The translations under genes and the position numbers were made by a program. The notes beneath the pieces were generated by a model. The model had not been told where the DNA came from and searched no databases. It saw only the letters and a list, made by a program, of their open reading frames with translations. 64,000 nucleotides of DNA from positions 124,001 to 188,000 of the forward strand of contig NZ_QFYS01000007.1 of assembly GCF_003254525.1 (NCBI RefSeq), in the 5' to 3' direction. Below are positions 25,486 through 34,458 of this stretch, piece by piece. Each line of letters starts with the position of its first letter. The stretch's first letter is position 1. The stretch is from Phenylobacterium kunshanense (GTDB lineage: Bacteria > Pseudomonadota > Alphaproteobacteria > Caulobacterales > Caulobacteraceae).

Positions 25486-25498
25486 CCTTTCGTTAACC
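25486..25498 (+). promoter_or_regulatory. CtrA-like half box upstream of fliQ
   Basis: TTAACCAT at 25493-25500 is the strongly conserved right half of the CtrA consensus; the left half at the N7 spacing is CTAG, which matches poorly. It lies 64 bases before the fliQ ATG and just after the ABC permease stop. fliQ is a known CtrA target in Caulobacter, which supports the assignment. Confidence 0.5.
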
Positions 25499-25563
25499 AT
25501 GCCGGGCCAGGATCGCGGCGTCGGCGGATCGGTCCGCCTTCCTGTTTCCGCATGAGGGTTTGC

Positions 25564-25827
25564 ATGAGCGGCGCCGAGGTTCTGGACGTCGGACGCGACG
25601 CCATCTGGCTGACCATCCAGCTCTGCGCGCCGGTGCTGTTGGTCGGTCTCGTGGTCGGCGTCGGCATCGGCCTGATCCAGGCCCTGACGCAGATCCAGGA
25701 ACAGACTCTCGTCTACGCGCCGAAGATCGTGGCGATCTTCGTTTCGCTGCTGGTCTTCCTGCCGCTCATGGGCGCGCTGATGAGCGGCTTCATGCGCAAC
25801 ATCGCCGCTCGCATCGCCGGCATGTAG
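25564..25827 (+). CDS. fliQ: Flagellar type III export protein FliQ
   Basis: FliQ is a two-helix subunit of the export gate. The protein has 87 residues with the signature WLTIQLCAPVLLVGLVVGVGIGLIQALTQIQEQTLVYAPKIVAIF, which is diagnostic. ATG 25564 has GAGG seven bases upstream and gives the conserved N-terminus MSGAEVLDVGRDAIW; a preceding ATG at 25552 would add four residues. It begins fliQ-fliR-flhB-cckA. Confidence 0.95.
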   Translation: MSGAEVLDVGRDAIWLTIQLCAPVLLVGLVVGVGIGLIQALTQIQEQTLVYAPKIVAIFVSLLVFLPLMGALMSGFMRNIAARIAGM

Positions 25828-25846
25828 GGCGGGGCGCGGGCGGCCC

Positions 25847-26608
25847 ATGGAAAGCTACGCCACCGCCCAGCAGGTCTTCGCCGCCGGCCTCGTCTTTGCG
25901 CGCCTCGGCGCCATCGTCATGCTGATCCCGGGGATCGGAGAGACGTTCATCCCGCCCCGGATCCGGCTCTCGTTCGCCCTGGCGATGTCGCTGATGCTGT
26001 TTCCGATCATCACCGGAAGCGCGCCGCCGCTGCCGGCCGAAGCGAGCGGCCTCGCCGGAGCCATCATCAAGGAGGTGCTGATCGGCCTCATGATCGGCGC
26101 GATCCTGCGGCTCTTCATGAGCTCCCTGGCCGCCGCGGGCGAGATCGTCTCGCTGCAGACGTCGCTTTCGTTCGCCCAGACCGCGAACCCGATGCAGGCC
26201 CAGCCGTCCACCTCGATCGGGACGTTCCTGGGCATGATCGGCATCGTGCTGATCTTTGCGACGGACCTGCATCATCTGTTCGTGGCCGCGATCGTGCGCT
26301 CCTTCGAGCTGTTCCCGTTCACGCGGGACGTGCCGGTGAACGATGCGGGACAGCTTGCGGTCCAGACGGTGGGCCGATCCTTCGCCCTGGGCCTGCAGCT
26401 GGCGGCGCCGGTCGTGGTCTTCTCGCTGATCTTCAACATCGCCACGGGCCTGGTCGGGCGGATCATGCCGCAGTTCCAGGTCTTCTTCGTGGCCACGCCC
26501 CTCGGCCTTCTCCTGGGGCTCTCGGTGTTCGCCCTCAGCCTCGGCGTCATCGGGATGGTCTGGATCGACCGCTACCGTGAGCTGGTCGGAGCCTTCGCGC
26601 CGTCATGA
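25847..26608 (+). CDS. fliR: Flagellar type III export protein FliR
   Basis: FliR is the single-copy subunit of the export gate, with 253 residues and about six membrane segments. Signatures are VFARLGAIVMLIPGIGETFIPPRIRLSFALAMSLML near the N-terminus and a middle AIVRSFELFPF. It starts 19 bases after fliQ and overlaps flhB by four bases (ATGA). Confidence 0.95.
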   Translation: MESYATAQQVFAAGLVFARLGAIVMLIPGIGETFIPPRIRLSFALAMSLMLFPIITGSAPPLPAEASGLAGAIIKEVLIGLMIGAILRLFMSSLAAAGEIVSLQTSLSFAQTANPMQAQPSTSIGTFLGMIGIVLIFATDLHHLFVAAIVRSFELFPFTRDVPVNDAGQLAVQTVGRSFALGLQLAAPVVVFSLIFNIATGLVGRIMPQFQVFFVATPLGLLLGLSVFALSLGVIGMVWIDRYRELVGAFAPS

Positions 26609-27687
26609 GCGAGGCTCCCGAACGCGAATCCAAAACAGAAGAGGCCACCCCCCAGAAGCTCCAGAAGGCCAAGGACAAGGGGGACGGTCCCAAGACCATG
26701 GACCTCAGCTCGTTCGCGACCCTGGCGGCCACCGCGGCGGTGGTCCTGATGGCGGGCGGCTGGTTCGCGCGCAGCATGGCCGTCCAGCTTACGCCGTTCG
26801 TCGCTCACCCCGAATCCATGGCGCTGGAGGGCGGGGGTGGCGTTCAGGTGTTCCGCATGGCCCTGCTGGCCGGCGGACCCGCGCTGATCGCGGTGATGGC
26901 GGCGGCGGCCATCTCGGGCTCGGCGGCCAGCCTGGTGCAGACGGGCCTGAAGTTCACCCCCGACAAACTGAAGCCGGAACTGAGCAAGATCTCACCCAAG
27001 AAGGGCTTCGAGCGGATCTACGGCCCCGACGGCCTGATGCAGTTCGCCAAGTCCCTGGTGAAGATCGCCATGACGGCGGTGTTGGCCTGGTGGGTCCTCA
27101 AGCCGTTCTGGAACCAGCTCTTTGAGCTCTCGGCCATGGAGCCGGGCGCGATGCTGCCTTTCGCCCTCGAGATCCTCAAACGCCTGGTGTTCGCCGTGGC
27201 GGCGCTGATCCTCGTGGTGGCCGGCGCCGACTGGTTGTGGCAGCGCCAGCGGTTCATGGTCCGGATGCGGATGACCAAGGAAGAGGTCAAGGAAGACTAC
27301 AAGAACTCCGAGGGCGATCCGCATGTGAAGGCGCGCCAGAAGCAGATTCGCATCGAGCGCGCGCGCCGGCGGATGATGCAGGCGGTTCCCGAGGCGACGG
27401 TGGTGGTGATGAACCCGACCCACTACGCCGTGGCGCTGAAGTACGAAGAGGGCGCCGCCGCCGCGCCGGTGTGCGTCGCCAAGGGCCTCGACAGTCTGGC
27501 GCTCAAGATCCGCGCCGTCGCGGAGGAGGCCGGCGTGCCGGTGATCGAGGATCCACCGCTGGCCCGGGCCCTCTACGCCGCCGTCGATATCGACGACATG
27601 ATTCCGCCCGCTCACTACGAGGCGGTGGCCAAGATCATCGGCTTCATCCTCGGCCAGGCGAACCGCCGGCGGGCTAGGCCTCTGTAA
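26605..27687 (+). CDS. flhB: Flagellar type III export switch protein FlhB
   Basis: FlhB controls substrate specificity switching from rod/hook to filament export. The protein has 360 residues. The N-terminal signature is ESKTEEATPQKLQKAKDKGDG, four transmembrane helices follow, and the cytoplasmic domain includes TKEEVKEDYKNSEGDPHVKARQKQIR. The autocleavage motif NPTH lies at residues 270-273 (VVVMNPTHYAVALKY). All features needed for function are present. It is followed by cckA after 20 bases. Confidence 0.97.
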   Translation: MSEAPERESKTEEATPQKLQKAKDKGDGPKTMDLSSFATLAATAAVVLMAGGWFARSMAVQLTPFVAHPESMALEGGGGVQVFRMALLAGGPALIAVMAAAAISGSAASLVQTGLKFTPDKLKPELSKISPKKGFERIYGPDGLMQFAKSLVKIAMTAVLAWWVLKPFWNQLFELSAMEPGAMLPFALEILKRLVFAVAALILVVAGADWLWQRQRFMVRMRMTKEEVKEDYKNSEGDPHVKARQKQIRIERARRRMMQAVPEATVVVMNPTHYAVALKYEEGAAAAPVCVAKGLDSLALKIRAVAEEAGVPVIEDPPLARALYAAVDIDDMIPPAHYEAVAKIIGFILGQANRRRARPL

Positions 27688-27707
27688 GTTGCTGAGCGTG
27701 TGACAGA

Positions 27708-29822
27708 ATGACCTCTATCGAATCGCCGGAGGCGCCGTCGCTCGCCATGGCCGAGCCGCCGTCCAAGTCCCGCAAGACCGACCCGCTGATCGCGCTGGCG
27801 GTTGTGTTCTTCCTGTTGGCCGTGGCCTTCGCCGCCGCGCCGCTGGTGAACGCCGGCCCCGAAACGCTGGCGGGATCGCTGCTGCTGTTTGGCCTGGCCG
27901 GCGTCTGCTGCCTGGGCCTGCTGGTCCTGCGGGGACCGGCCGAGACGCCCGCCGAGACCGAGGCGGGCGCCGAGGCGTTCCTGTCGGCGCTGGACGAGCC
28001 GGCGGCGGTCGCGGCGCCCGACGGCCGACTGCTGACCACCAACCCGGCCTGGCGCGAAGCCATGGGCAAGGCGCCCCGCCTGCCCAAGAGCGGCGCCGCC
28101 GCCTCCAGCCTGTTCGGCGCCCTGGCCAGCGCCCGCCGCGGCGATCTGGGCCGCGCCACCCTCAAGGCCGGGGGGCAGGAGCGGGAGGCGCTGGTCTCGC
28201 CGATCGGCCCTCGGCGTTTCCTCGTGCGGCTGACCGGCCGCGGTTCGGGGCCGCTGGCGCTTCCGTCCTCGGCCATGGAGGTGCTGAACGCCGTCGCCGG
28301 CGCCAAGGCGCCCCCGCCCAAGGTGTTGGATGCGTTCGCGGCCGCATCGCCGTTCGGCGCCGCCCTGCTGGAGGGCGACGACCCGTTCGAAGCTCGCATC
28401 ATCGAGGCCAACCCGGCGCTCGCGGCCGTGGCTCACGGCGGCCAGGCCGGCCAGGTGTTCGGCGACCTGATCGAGCCCAACAGCCGCGTGGAGGCCGCAT
28501 TGCGCCTGGCCGACGGCCGGGCCGGGCACGCACCGATCGAGGTTCGGCTGGCCCACGATCCGGCGCGCATCGCCCACCTGTACCTGTCCCAGAGCAGCGG
28601 CCGCTGGGTCGCCTACCTGGTGGACGTCTCCGAGCAGAAGCAGGTCGAGCTGCAACTGTCCCAAAGCCAGAAGATGCAGGCCATCGGTCAGCTCGCCGGG
28701 GGCGTGGCGCACGATTTCAACAACCTGCTGACCGCCATCCTGATGCAGCTCGACGTACTGGCCACCCGCCACCCGGTTGGTGACCCGTCGTACGAGGGGC
28801 TCAACGAGATCAAGCAGACGTCGATGCGGGCCGCCGACCTCGTCCGCAAATTGCTGGCCTTCTCCCGCAAGCAGACCGTCCAGCGCGAGATCCTCGACGT
28901 CGGGGAAATGATCTCGGAATCCGAAGTCCTGCTGCGCCGCCTGCTGCACGAAGACATCAAGCTGGCCACCGACTACGGCCGCAACCTGCCGCACGTGCGC
29001 GCGGACCGGGGCCAGCTCGACACGGCGGTGATGAACCTCGTCGTCAACGCGCGCGACGCGATCCGGAGCCATGGCGGCGGCGTCATCCGGATCCGCACGG
29101 CCCGCGTCAGCCAGGAGGAGGCGCGTGGTCTCGGCTACCCCAGCGCGGTGGGCGACCAGGCGATGATCGAGGTGTCCGACGACGGCCCCGGCATCCCGCC
29201 CGAGGTGATGGACAAGATTTTCGACCCGTTCTTCACGACCAAGCCGGTCGGCGAGGGAACGGGCCTGGGCCTCGCCACGGTCTATGGCATCGTCAAGCAG
29301 TCGGACGGCTGGATCGCAGTCGCCTCCAAACCGGGCGAGGGCGCGGCCTTCCGGATCTTCCTGCCGGTGCATGTGCCGACGGCTGCCGAGCCCGTGCCCG
29401 TCGCGCCCGCCGCGGCCCCCAAGCGACCCGCCGCCCGCGACCTGTCCGGCGCCGGCCGCATTCTGTTCGTGGAGGACGAGGACGCCGTGCGTGGGGTCGC
29501 GGCCAAGCTGCTCCGCGCTCGGGGCTACGAGGTGATCGAGGCGGCCAGCGGCGAGGAGGCCCTGGAGATCGCCGAGGAGCACGCGGGTCAGATCGACCTG
29601 ATGATCTCGGACGTGGTCATGCCCGGCATGCAGGGGCCGGACCTCCTGAAGCAGGCCCGCCAGTACCTGGGCTCGGCGCCCGTCATGTTCATTTCAGGCT
29701 ACGCCGAGAGCGAGTTCTCCGACCTGCTGGAGGGGGAGCGCAACGTGTCCTTCCTGCCGAAGCCCATCGACATCAAGACCCTGGCCGAGCGCGTGAAGCA
29801 GGAGCTCCAGAAGGCGGCGTAG
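27708..29822 (+). CDS. cckA: Hybrid histidine kinase CckA
   Basis: CckA is the membrane hybrid kinase/phosphatase that feeds phosphate through ChpT to CtrA and CpdR, and so drives the cell cycle and flagellar gene expression. The protein has 704 residues (about 690 in Caulobacter): two N-terminal transmembrane helices (residues 25-77), PAS-like sensor regions (about 85-320), HisKA with [11 protein letters not shown] (phospho-His near 335), HATPase_c motifs ([47 protein letters not shown]) and a C-terminal receiver ([10 protein letters not shown]; phospho-Asp near 635 in [13 protein letters not shown] Lys). Its position after flhB is the same as in Caulobacter. Confidence 0.95.
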   Translation: MTSIESPEAPSLAMAEPPSKSRKTDPLIALAVVFFLLAVAFAAAPLVNAGPETLAGSLLLFGLAGVCCLGLLVLRGPAETPAETEAGAEAFLSALDEPAAVAAPDGRLLTTNPAWREAMGKAPRLPKSGAAASSLFGALASARRGDLGRATLKAGGQEREALVSPIGPRRFLVRLTGRGSGPLALPSSAMEVLNAVAGAKAPPPKVLDAFAAASPFGAALLEGDDPFEARIIEANPALAAVAHGGQAGQVFGDLIEPNSRVEAALRLADGRAGHAPIEVRLAHDPARIAHLYLSQSSGRWVAYLVDVSEQKQVELQLSQSQKMQAIGQLAGGVAHDFNNLLTAILMQLDVLATRHPVGDPSYEGLNEIKQTSMRAADLVRKLLAFSRKQTVQREILDVGEMISESEVLLRRLLHEDIKLATDYGRNLPHVRADRGQLDTAVMNLVVNARDAIRSHGGGVIRIRTARVSQEEARGLGYPSAVGDQAMIEVSDDGPGIPPEVMDKIFDPFFTTKPVGEGTGLGLATVYGIVKQSDGWIAVASKPGEGAAFRIFLPVHVPTAAEPVPVAPAAAPKRPAARDLSGAGRILFVEDEDAVRGVAAKLLRARGYEVIEAASGEEALEIAEEHAGQIDLMISDVVMPGMQGPDLLKQARQYLGSAPVMFISGYAESEFSDLLEGERNVSFLPKPIDIKTLAERVKQELQKAA

Positions 29823-29864
29823 GCGAAGCTTGCGTCGGCCGCCCAGTCCGGCGAATGGAGGGGG

Positions 29865-30905
29865 GTGACCCAGAGCGCCCCGAATCCCGAGCTGACCGAG
29901 ACCCACGCCGCCGCGCTGGCCGCGGCCCGAGAGGGCCGTTTCGCCGACGCCGAGGCGCACTTCCGACGCGTGCTCCAGCTCGGCGCGCCCCTGGCGGTGG
30001 CCCTGAACCTTGCCCTGGTGCTGGAGGAGCAGGGGAAGTTCGGCGAGGCCGAGCAACTCTACCGCCAGCTCCTGGCCAGCCGGCCGGGGGACCGGGAGAT
30101 CCAGCGTCGCCTCGGGTTCCTGCTGCTGCGCAACGGCGACTTCGAAGGCGGCTGGCCGCTCCACGAGTTCCGGGCCAGCGATCCTTCCCGCCATCCGCAG
30201 CTCAGCTTCCCCGAGTGGGATGGTCGGCCCGTTGACACCCTTCTGGTTCTGCCGGAGCAGGGCCTGGGCGATCAGATCATGCTGGCGCGCTTCATCCCGA
30301 TCCTGAAGGCACGGGGAATCGACGTGACCCTGATGTGCCACCCGGCCCTGCAGCGGCTTTTCGAGCCGCTGGGCGCGCCGGTCATGGCGGTGCAGGGCCA
30401 GACCGTGATCCCCAGACGGGACGCCTGGGCGCTGGCGGGATCGCTGCCCTACCGGCTTGGGGTCACGCTGGAGACGGTCCCTTCGGCGCCCTACCTGCCG
30501 GGCTCGCCGGGCGGCTCGGGCGTCGGCTTCGTCTCCCGCGGCGCCCCGATCCACCACAACGACGGAAATCGCTCGCTGCCGCCTGATCTCGCTGACGATA
30601 TCCGCGCATGGCCCGGGGTCCGCAGCCTCGAGCCCGAGCACACCGGCGCGCTCGATTTCCGTGAGACGGCTGACATCATCGCCGGGCTCGAGCTGGTGAT
30701 CACCGTGGACACGGCGGTGGCCCACCTGGCCGGCGCGATGGGAAAGCCGACCTGGGTCCTCCTGCCTTTCCTCGCCGACTGGCGCTGGCTGCGGGACCGG
30801 GTGGACAGTCCCTGGTACCCCTCCATGCGTCTCTTCCGGCAGCCGGCGCCCCGCGACTGGGGCTCGGTGGTCGCCGATCTGCGGCAGGCGTTCGAAGCGC
30901 GCTGA
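29865..30905 (+). CDS. TPR protein with glycosyltransferase-like C-terminus
   Basis: A 346-residue soluble protein. Residues 1-100 hold TPR repeats ([25 protein letters not shown] and [22 protein letters not shown]). Residues about 120-340 resemble the C-terminal catalytic half of GT9/GT41-like glycosyltransferases: [26 protein letters not shown], then [32 protein letters not shown], the nucleotide-sugar-site pattern seen in many TPR-GT proteins. Caulobacter flagellin glycosyltransferase FlmG has a TPR-GT layout, but nothing here proves flagellin as the target. The start is GTG 29865, with GGAGG close upstream. Confidence 0.7.
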   Translation: MTQSAPNPELTETHAAALAAAREGRFADAEAHFRRVLQLGAPLAVALNLALVLEEQGKFGEAEQLYRQLLASRPGDREIQRRLGFLLLRNGDFEGGWPLHEFRASDPSRHPQLSFPEWDGRPVDTLLVLPEQGLGDQIMLARFIPILKARGIDVTLMCHPALQRLFEPLGAPVMAVQGQTVIPRRDAWALAGSLPYRLGVTLETVPSAPYLPGSPGGSGVGFVSRGAPIHHNDGNRSLPPDLADDIRAWPGVRSLEPEHTGALDFRETADIIAGLELVITVDTAVAHLAGAMGKPTWVLLPFLADWRWLRDRVDSPWYPSMRLFRQPAPRDWGSVVADLRQAFEAR

Positions 30906-30980
30906 ACCTCCCGACTTGCGTCGCGTCCTCAGGCGCCCCAGCGTGCTTCCCAACCAGAAAACACGGTATGGGAGGATGCG

Positions 30981-31793
30981 ATGGCGAAGGTCGACCCGAA
31001 CGGAAGCCTGAGGGGCAAGGTCGCGCTGGTCACCGGCGCCAGCCGCGGCATCGGCGAGGCCATCGCCGCCCGGCTCGCCATGGAAGGCGCGAAGGTCGTC
31101 TGCTCTGCCCGCACCGCCGAGACGGGCGACAGCAAGCTGCCCGGCACGCTTCACGCCACCGTCGATCGCATCCGCGCCGCCGGCGGCGATGCGACCTTCA
31201 TCAAGGCCGACCTCTCCAGCGCCGATGACCGCGAGCGTCTGGTCGCCGAGGCCGTCGCGACCTATGGCCCGGTCGACATCCTGATCAACAACGCCGCCGT
31301 CACCTTCTTCATCCCTGTCGAGACGTTCCCGAAGAAGCGCTTCGACCTGATGATGGAGGTCCAGGTCTGGGCCCCGTTCCACCTCAGCCAGCTCGTGCTG
31401 CCGTCGATGCGCGAGCGTCGTTCGGGCTGGATCGTCAACATCTCCTCGCCGGCCGGCATCCACCCGAAGCAGCCCTACAATCGCCGTGGCGGCGGCACGG
31501 TCTACGGCATGTGCAAGGCGGCGCTGGAGCGGTTCACCACCGGTCTCGCCTCGGAGGTCTTTGACGACAACATCGCGGTGAACGTGGTCTCGCCCGGTCT
31601 CGTCGACACCCCTGGCGTGGCCGTCCACGGCCTCATCAACGAGCAGACCAAGGACCGTGTGCAGCCGATCGAGTTCATCGCCGAGGCGGTCTATCGCCTG
31701 GCGTCGGGCGATCCGAAGACCATGACGGGACGGGTCGACTACGCGGAGCCTTTGTTGAAAGAATTGGGGATCGCGCCCTCCGAACTGGTCTGA
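30981..31793 (+). CDS. SDR family NAD(P)-dependent oxidoreductase
   Basis: A classical short-chain dehydrogenase of 270 residues. The cofactor motif is VTGASRGIGEAIA (TGxxxGIG), with NNAA following. The catalytic triad is visible as Ser in NISSPAG and Tyr/Lys in VYGMCKAA (YxxxK). The stretch between SSPAG and YGMCK (IHPKQPYNRRGGGT) is longer than usual. A GGAGG motif lies nine bases before ATG 30981. It is four bases upstream of the dienelactone hydrolase gene, so the two are probably co-transcribed. The substrate is unknown. Confidence 0.9.
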   Translation: MAKVDPNGSLRGKVALVTGASRGIGEAIAARLAMEGAKVVCSARTAETGDSKLPGTLHATVDRIRAAGGDATFIKADLSSADDRERLVAEAVATYGPVDILINNAAVTFFIPVETFPKKRFDLMMEVQVWAPFHLSQLVLPSMRERRSGWIVNISSPAGIHPKQPYNRRGGGTVYGMCKAALERFTTGLASEVFDDNIAVNVVSPGLVDTPGVAVHGLINEQTKDRVQPIEFIAEAVYRLASGDPKTMTGRVDYAEPLLKELGIAPSELV

Positions 31794-31797
31794 CCCC

Positions 31798-32535
31798 ATG
31801 ATCGAACAGACGCTCGACATCGCCACCCGCGACGGCAAGACGACGACCTTCATCGTCCACCCAGAGCGGGACGGTCCGCACCCGGTCATCCTGTTCTTCA
31901 TGGACGCCCCGGCGATCCGCGAGGAGCTGCGCGACATGGCGCGGCGCATCGCGACAGTCGGCTACTATGTGATGCTCCCAAACCTCTACTACCGGCGCGG
32001 GGTCATGGAGCTGGCCGATCTCCCACCGCTCACAGAGGCCGACGCCCGGGCGCGGATGTTCGACCTGATGGGCTCGATCAACATCCCGCTGGTGATGAGC
32101 GACGCCGACGCCCTGCTGGACTTCGCCGGCCGGGACCCGGCCGCGAGTCCCGGCCCCGCGGCCGCCATCGGCTACTGCATGAGCGGCCAGTACGCGATCA
32201 ACACCGCCGCCCGCCATCCCGAGCGGATCGCCTGCGCGGCCTCTCTCTATGGCGTCCAGCTCGTCACCGACAAGCCTGACAGCCCGCACCTGGCCGCCCA
32301 GAAGACCAAGGCCGAGCTCTACTTCGCCTGCGCCGAGCACGACACCTACGCGCCGCTGGAGACGGTGGAAGCCCTGGACGCGTCCCTGAAGTCCAACGGC
32401 GTCAACGCCGAGGTGGAGATCTACAAGGGCGCCCACCACGGCTTCGCCTTCCCCCAGCGGGCGGTCTACGACAAGCCGTCCGCCGAGCGGCACTGGGAGC
32501 GCCTGTTCGCGCTCTTCAAGCGGAACCTCAGCTAG
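31798..32535 (+). CDS. Dienelactone hydrolase family protein
   Basis: An alpha/beta hydrolase of the dienelactone hydrolase family, 245 residues. The nucleophile is Cys in GYCMSGQYA (GxCxG), and Asp and His lie in CAEHDTYAPLE and KGAHHGFAFPQ, completing a Cys-Asp-His triad. Such enzymes open lactones formed in aromatic ring degradation, though many act on other esters. It is co-directional with the SDR gene and its last eight bases overlap the end of the convergent PhyH gene. Confidence 0.9.
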   Translation: MIEQTLDIATRDGKTTTFIVHPERDGPHPVILFFMDAPAIREELRDMARRIATVGYYVMLPNLYYRRGVMELADLPPLTEADARARMFDLMGSINIPLVMSDADALLDFAGRDPAASPGPAAAIGYCMSGQYAINTAARHPERIACAASLYGVQLVTDKPDSPHLAAQKTKAELYFACAEHDTYAPLETVEALDASLKSNGVNAEVEIYKGAHHGFAFPQRAVYDKPSAERHWERLFALFKRNLS

Positions 32536-33358
32536 GCTCTGTCGCCACCGGCGGGACCCAGCCCGGCTCCAGCGCCTTCAGGGGGTGCAGCGAGCTGACC
32601 ATGCCCATGAACGGCGGCCAGATGTTGTAGCCCAGCAGGCTCTGCAGCCGCGGCGACATGGCCCGGGTCCGTTCGGCCGGCACGCCCAGGAAGAAGTTCT
32701 CCTGCGTCCGGCACCAGGGCTGGCAATACTGGTTGGTGAAGCCCAGGCGCGGACCGTCGCTGCGGTTGGCCCCGCCGCGATGGATGCAGGTGCCGGCCAT
32801 GACGAAACAGGCGCCCGCCGGCATCTCCATTGGAACCAGCATCCGCTCCCATTCGGCCGGATCGTTCGGCCGGCCCTCAGCGCCGGGATCGCCCCAGAGG
32901 TGGCTGCCGGGGATCACCTCGGTGCAGCCGTTCTCTGGCGTGAAGTCGTCTATGGCCCCGATCACGGTCATGCTCAGCGGCGGCCGCGGTCGCGGCTGGC
33001 GGTAGAAGCCGTCGTCGGTGTGCAGGTCCTGCGCCGTCTCGCCGGGGTTGATCTGGATCGACTGGCTGGCGGTCAGCAGGTAACCGGGCTGCAGGAAGCG
33101 ATCCAGGATCGCGAGCAGGCGCGGGTCTTCCGTCAGGTCTTCGAACACCCGGCCGCGGGCGACCAGGGTGTAGACCCGCTCGGTCTTGAAGCCTTCGAAG
33201 TCGTTGCGTCCATGGCGCCGGCCCACGAAAGGCGCGAGACCTTCGCGGAAGCGGGTGATCGCGTCGGCGTCCATGAAGTCGCGGATCACCGTGTAGCCGC
33301 GCTCGCGGATTTCGGCCGCATGGGCGTCGGCGTCGAAGCCGGTGACCGCCTGATCCAT
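32528..33358 (-). CDS. Phytanoyl-CoA dioxygenase (PhyH) family protein
   Basis: A non-heme Fe(II)/2-oxoglutarate dioxygenase of 276 residues. The iron ligands are visible as HTDDGF (HxD) and HRGGANRSDGPRLGFTNQY, where the second His is followed by an Arg that would bind 2-oxoglutarate. The N-terminal ERGYTVIRDFMDADAITRFREGL is typical of PhyH proteins. The substrate is unknown; members hydroxylate acyl-CoAs, amino acids and natural products. It is divergent from the TauD-like gene, with 98 bases between the starts. Confidence 0.88.
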   Translation of the reverse strand: MDQAVTGFDADAHAAEIRERGYTVIRDFMDADAITRFREGLAPFVGRRHGRNDFEGFKTERVYTLVARGRVFEDLTEDPRLLAILDRFLQPGYLLTASQSIQINPGETAQDLHTDDGFYRQPRPRPPLSMTVIGAIDDFTPENGCTEVIPGSHLWGDPGAEGRPNDPAEWERMLVPMEMPAGACFVMAGTCIHRGGANRSDGPRLGFTNQYCQPWCRTQENFFLGVPAERTRAMSPRLQSLLGYNIWPPFMGMVSSLHPLKALEPGWVPPVATEPS

Positions 33359-33456
33359 ATGACCTCCCTGACCCAGCGGGCCTGCAAGCGCCTTTAGACT
33401 TGTCGGTGTGGCGGCGCCCGGCCACTGCTATAGCATGGGTCTCGGAGGCTCCGACC

Positions 33457-34317
33457 ATGACCGAGACACTCAAGATCCGTCGCGTAGCGGGAGCCCTAGG
33501 GGCCGAGATCAGCGGCCTGGACCTTTCGCAGGACCTGTCCGACGCCACAATCGCCGCGATCCGCCGGGCGCTGGTGGAGCACCAGGTGATCTTCTTCCGC
33601 GACCAGGAGCTGACGCCGGCCCGGCAGGTGGCGTTCGGGCGTCGATTCGGCCCGCTCAACATCCACCCCTACGTCACCGGCATGACTGGTCAGCCCGAGG
33701 TGATGGAGATCATCAAGGAGCCGTCCGACCGTCTCAACTTCGGCGGCGGCTGGCACTCCGACATGAGTTTCCTGGAGACGCCCGCCATCGGCTCGATCCT
33801 CTACGGCGTCGAGATCCCGGAGTTTGGCGGCGACACCTTGTTCGCCAGCCAGGCTGCGGCCTTCGACGCCCTCTCGCCAGGGCTTAAGGCGACGCTGGAG
33901 GGCCTTAGCGCAGTCCATTCGGCCAGCCGCGAATACTCGGCCACGGGCGCTTCGGCGCAGAAGCGGGGCTCCATGCAGGTGGCGGAGGCCGACGGCTATG
34001 TCGGCGAGTACGTGCACCCGATGGTGCTGGTTCACCCCGAGACCGGCCGCAAGGCGCTCTACGTGAACCCCGCCTTCACCCTGCGCATCGATGGCTGGAA
34101 AGCCAGCGAATCCAAGGCCCTGCTCGACTATCTGTTCAACCACTGCCGATACGAGGGCTTCACCTGCCGGTTCAGCTGGCAGAAGGGGTCGGTCGCCTTC
34201 TGGGACAACCGCTCGGTCTGGCACTTCGCGCTCAACGACTACCCGGGCCAGCGCCGCCACATGCGTCGCGTCACGGTCGACCCTTGGCCCCAGGCCCAGG
34301 CGGTGGCGGCGGAGTAG
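33457..34317 (+). CDS. TauD/TfdA family dioxygenase
   Basis: A Fe(II)/2-oxoglutarate dioxygenase of 286 residues. The family start is IRRVAGALGAEISGLDLSQDLSDATIAAIRRALVEHQVIFFRDQELT. The iron site is GGWHSDMSF (HxD), with the distal His in VWHFALNDY and the 2-oxoglutarate Arg in RRHMRRVTVD. Relatives act on taurine, 2,4-D or alkylsulfates; the substrate here is not known. ATG 33457 has GGAGG eight bases upstream; an earlier in-frame GTG-type start lacks conservation. A long hairpin follows the gene. Confidence 0.9.
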   Translation: MTETLKIRRVAGALGAEISGLDLSQDLSDATIAAIRRALVEHQVIFFRDQELTPARQVAFGRRFGPLNIHPYVTGMTGQPEVMEIIKEPSDRLNFGGGWHSDMSFLETPAIGSILYGVEIPEFGGDTLFASQAAAFDALSPGLKATLEGLSAVHSASREYSATGASAQKRGSMQVAEADGYVGEYVHPMVLVHPETGRKALYVNPAFTLRIDGWKASESKALLDYLFNHCRYEGFTCRFSWQKGSVAFWDNRSVWHFALNDYPGQRRHMRRVTVDPWPQAQAVAAE

Positions 34318-34320
34318 AGG

Positions 34321-34355
34321 GGGCCCTGACCTCGGCCGGAGGGAGATCAGGGCCC
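34321..34355 (+). terminator. Hairpin after the TauD-like gene
   Basis: GGGCCCTGA and TCAGGGCCC form a perfect nine-base-pair stem, extended past one mismatch by CTC/GAG, with the loop in between. No T-tract follows, so it may work as a Rho-assisted terminator or simply protect the 3' end. Confidence 0.5.
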
Positions 34356-34458
34356 AGCGGGGCAGTTGGATTGGGGGACTGGAACCCGCCCATCCTTCCT
34401 AGCGCAGCTTCGTCTGGCGGAAAGGCCGATCGGACGCTGGATGCTCAATGCGGGTAGC

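Noticed and set aside
27615..29582. Minus-strand open frame of 655 codons opposite cckA
   Set aside because: It is antisense to a kinase with complete catalytic motifs, and its composition is typical of a shadow frame.
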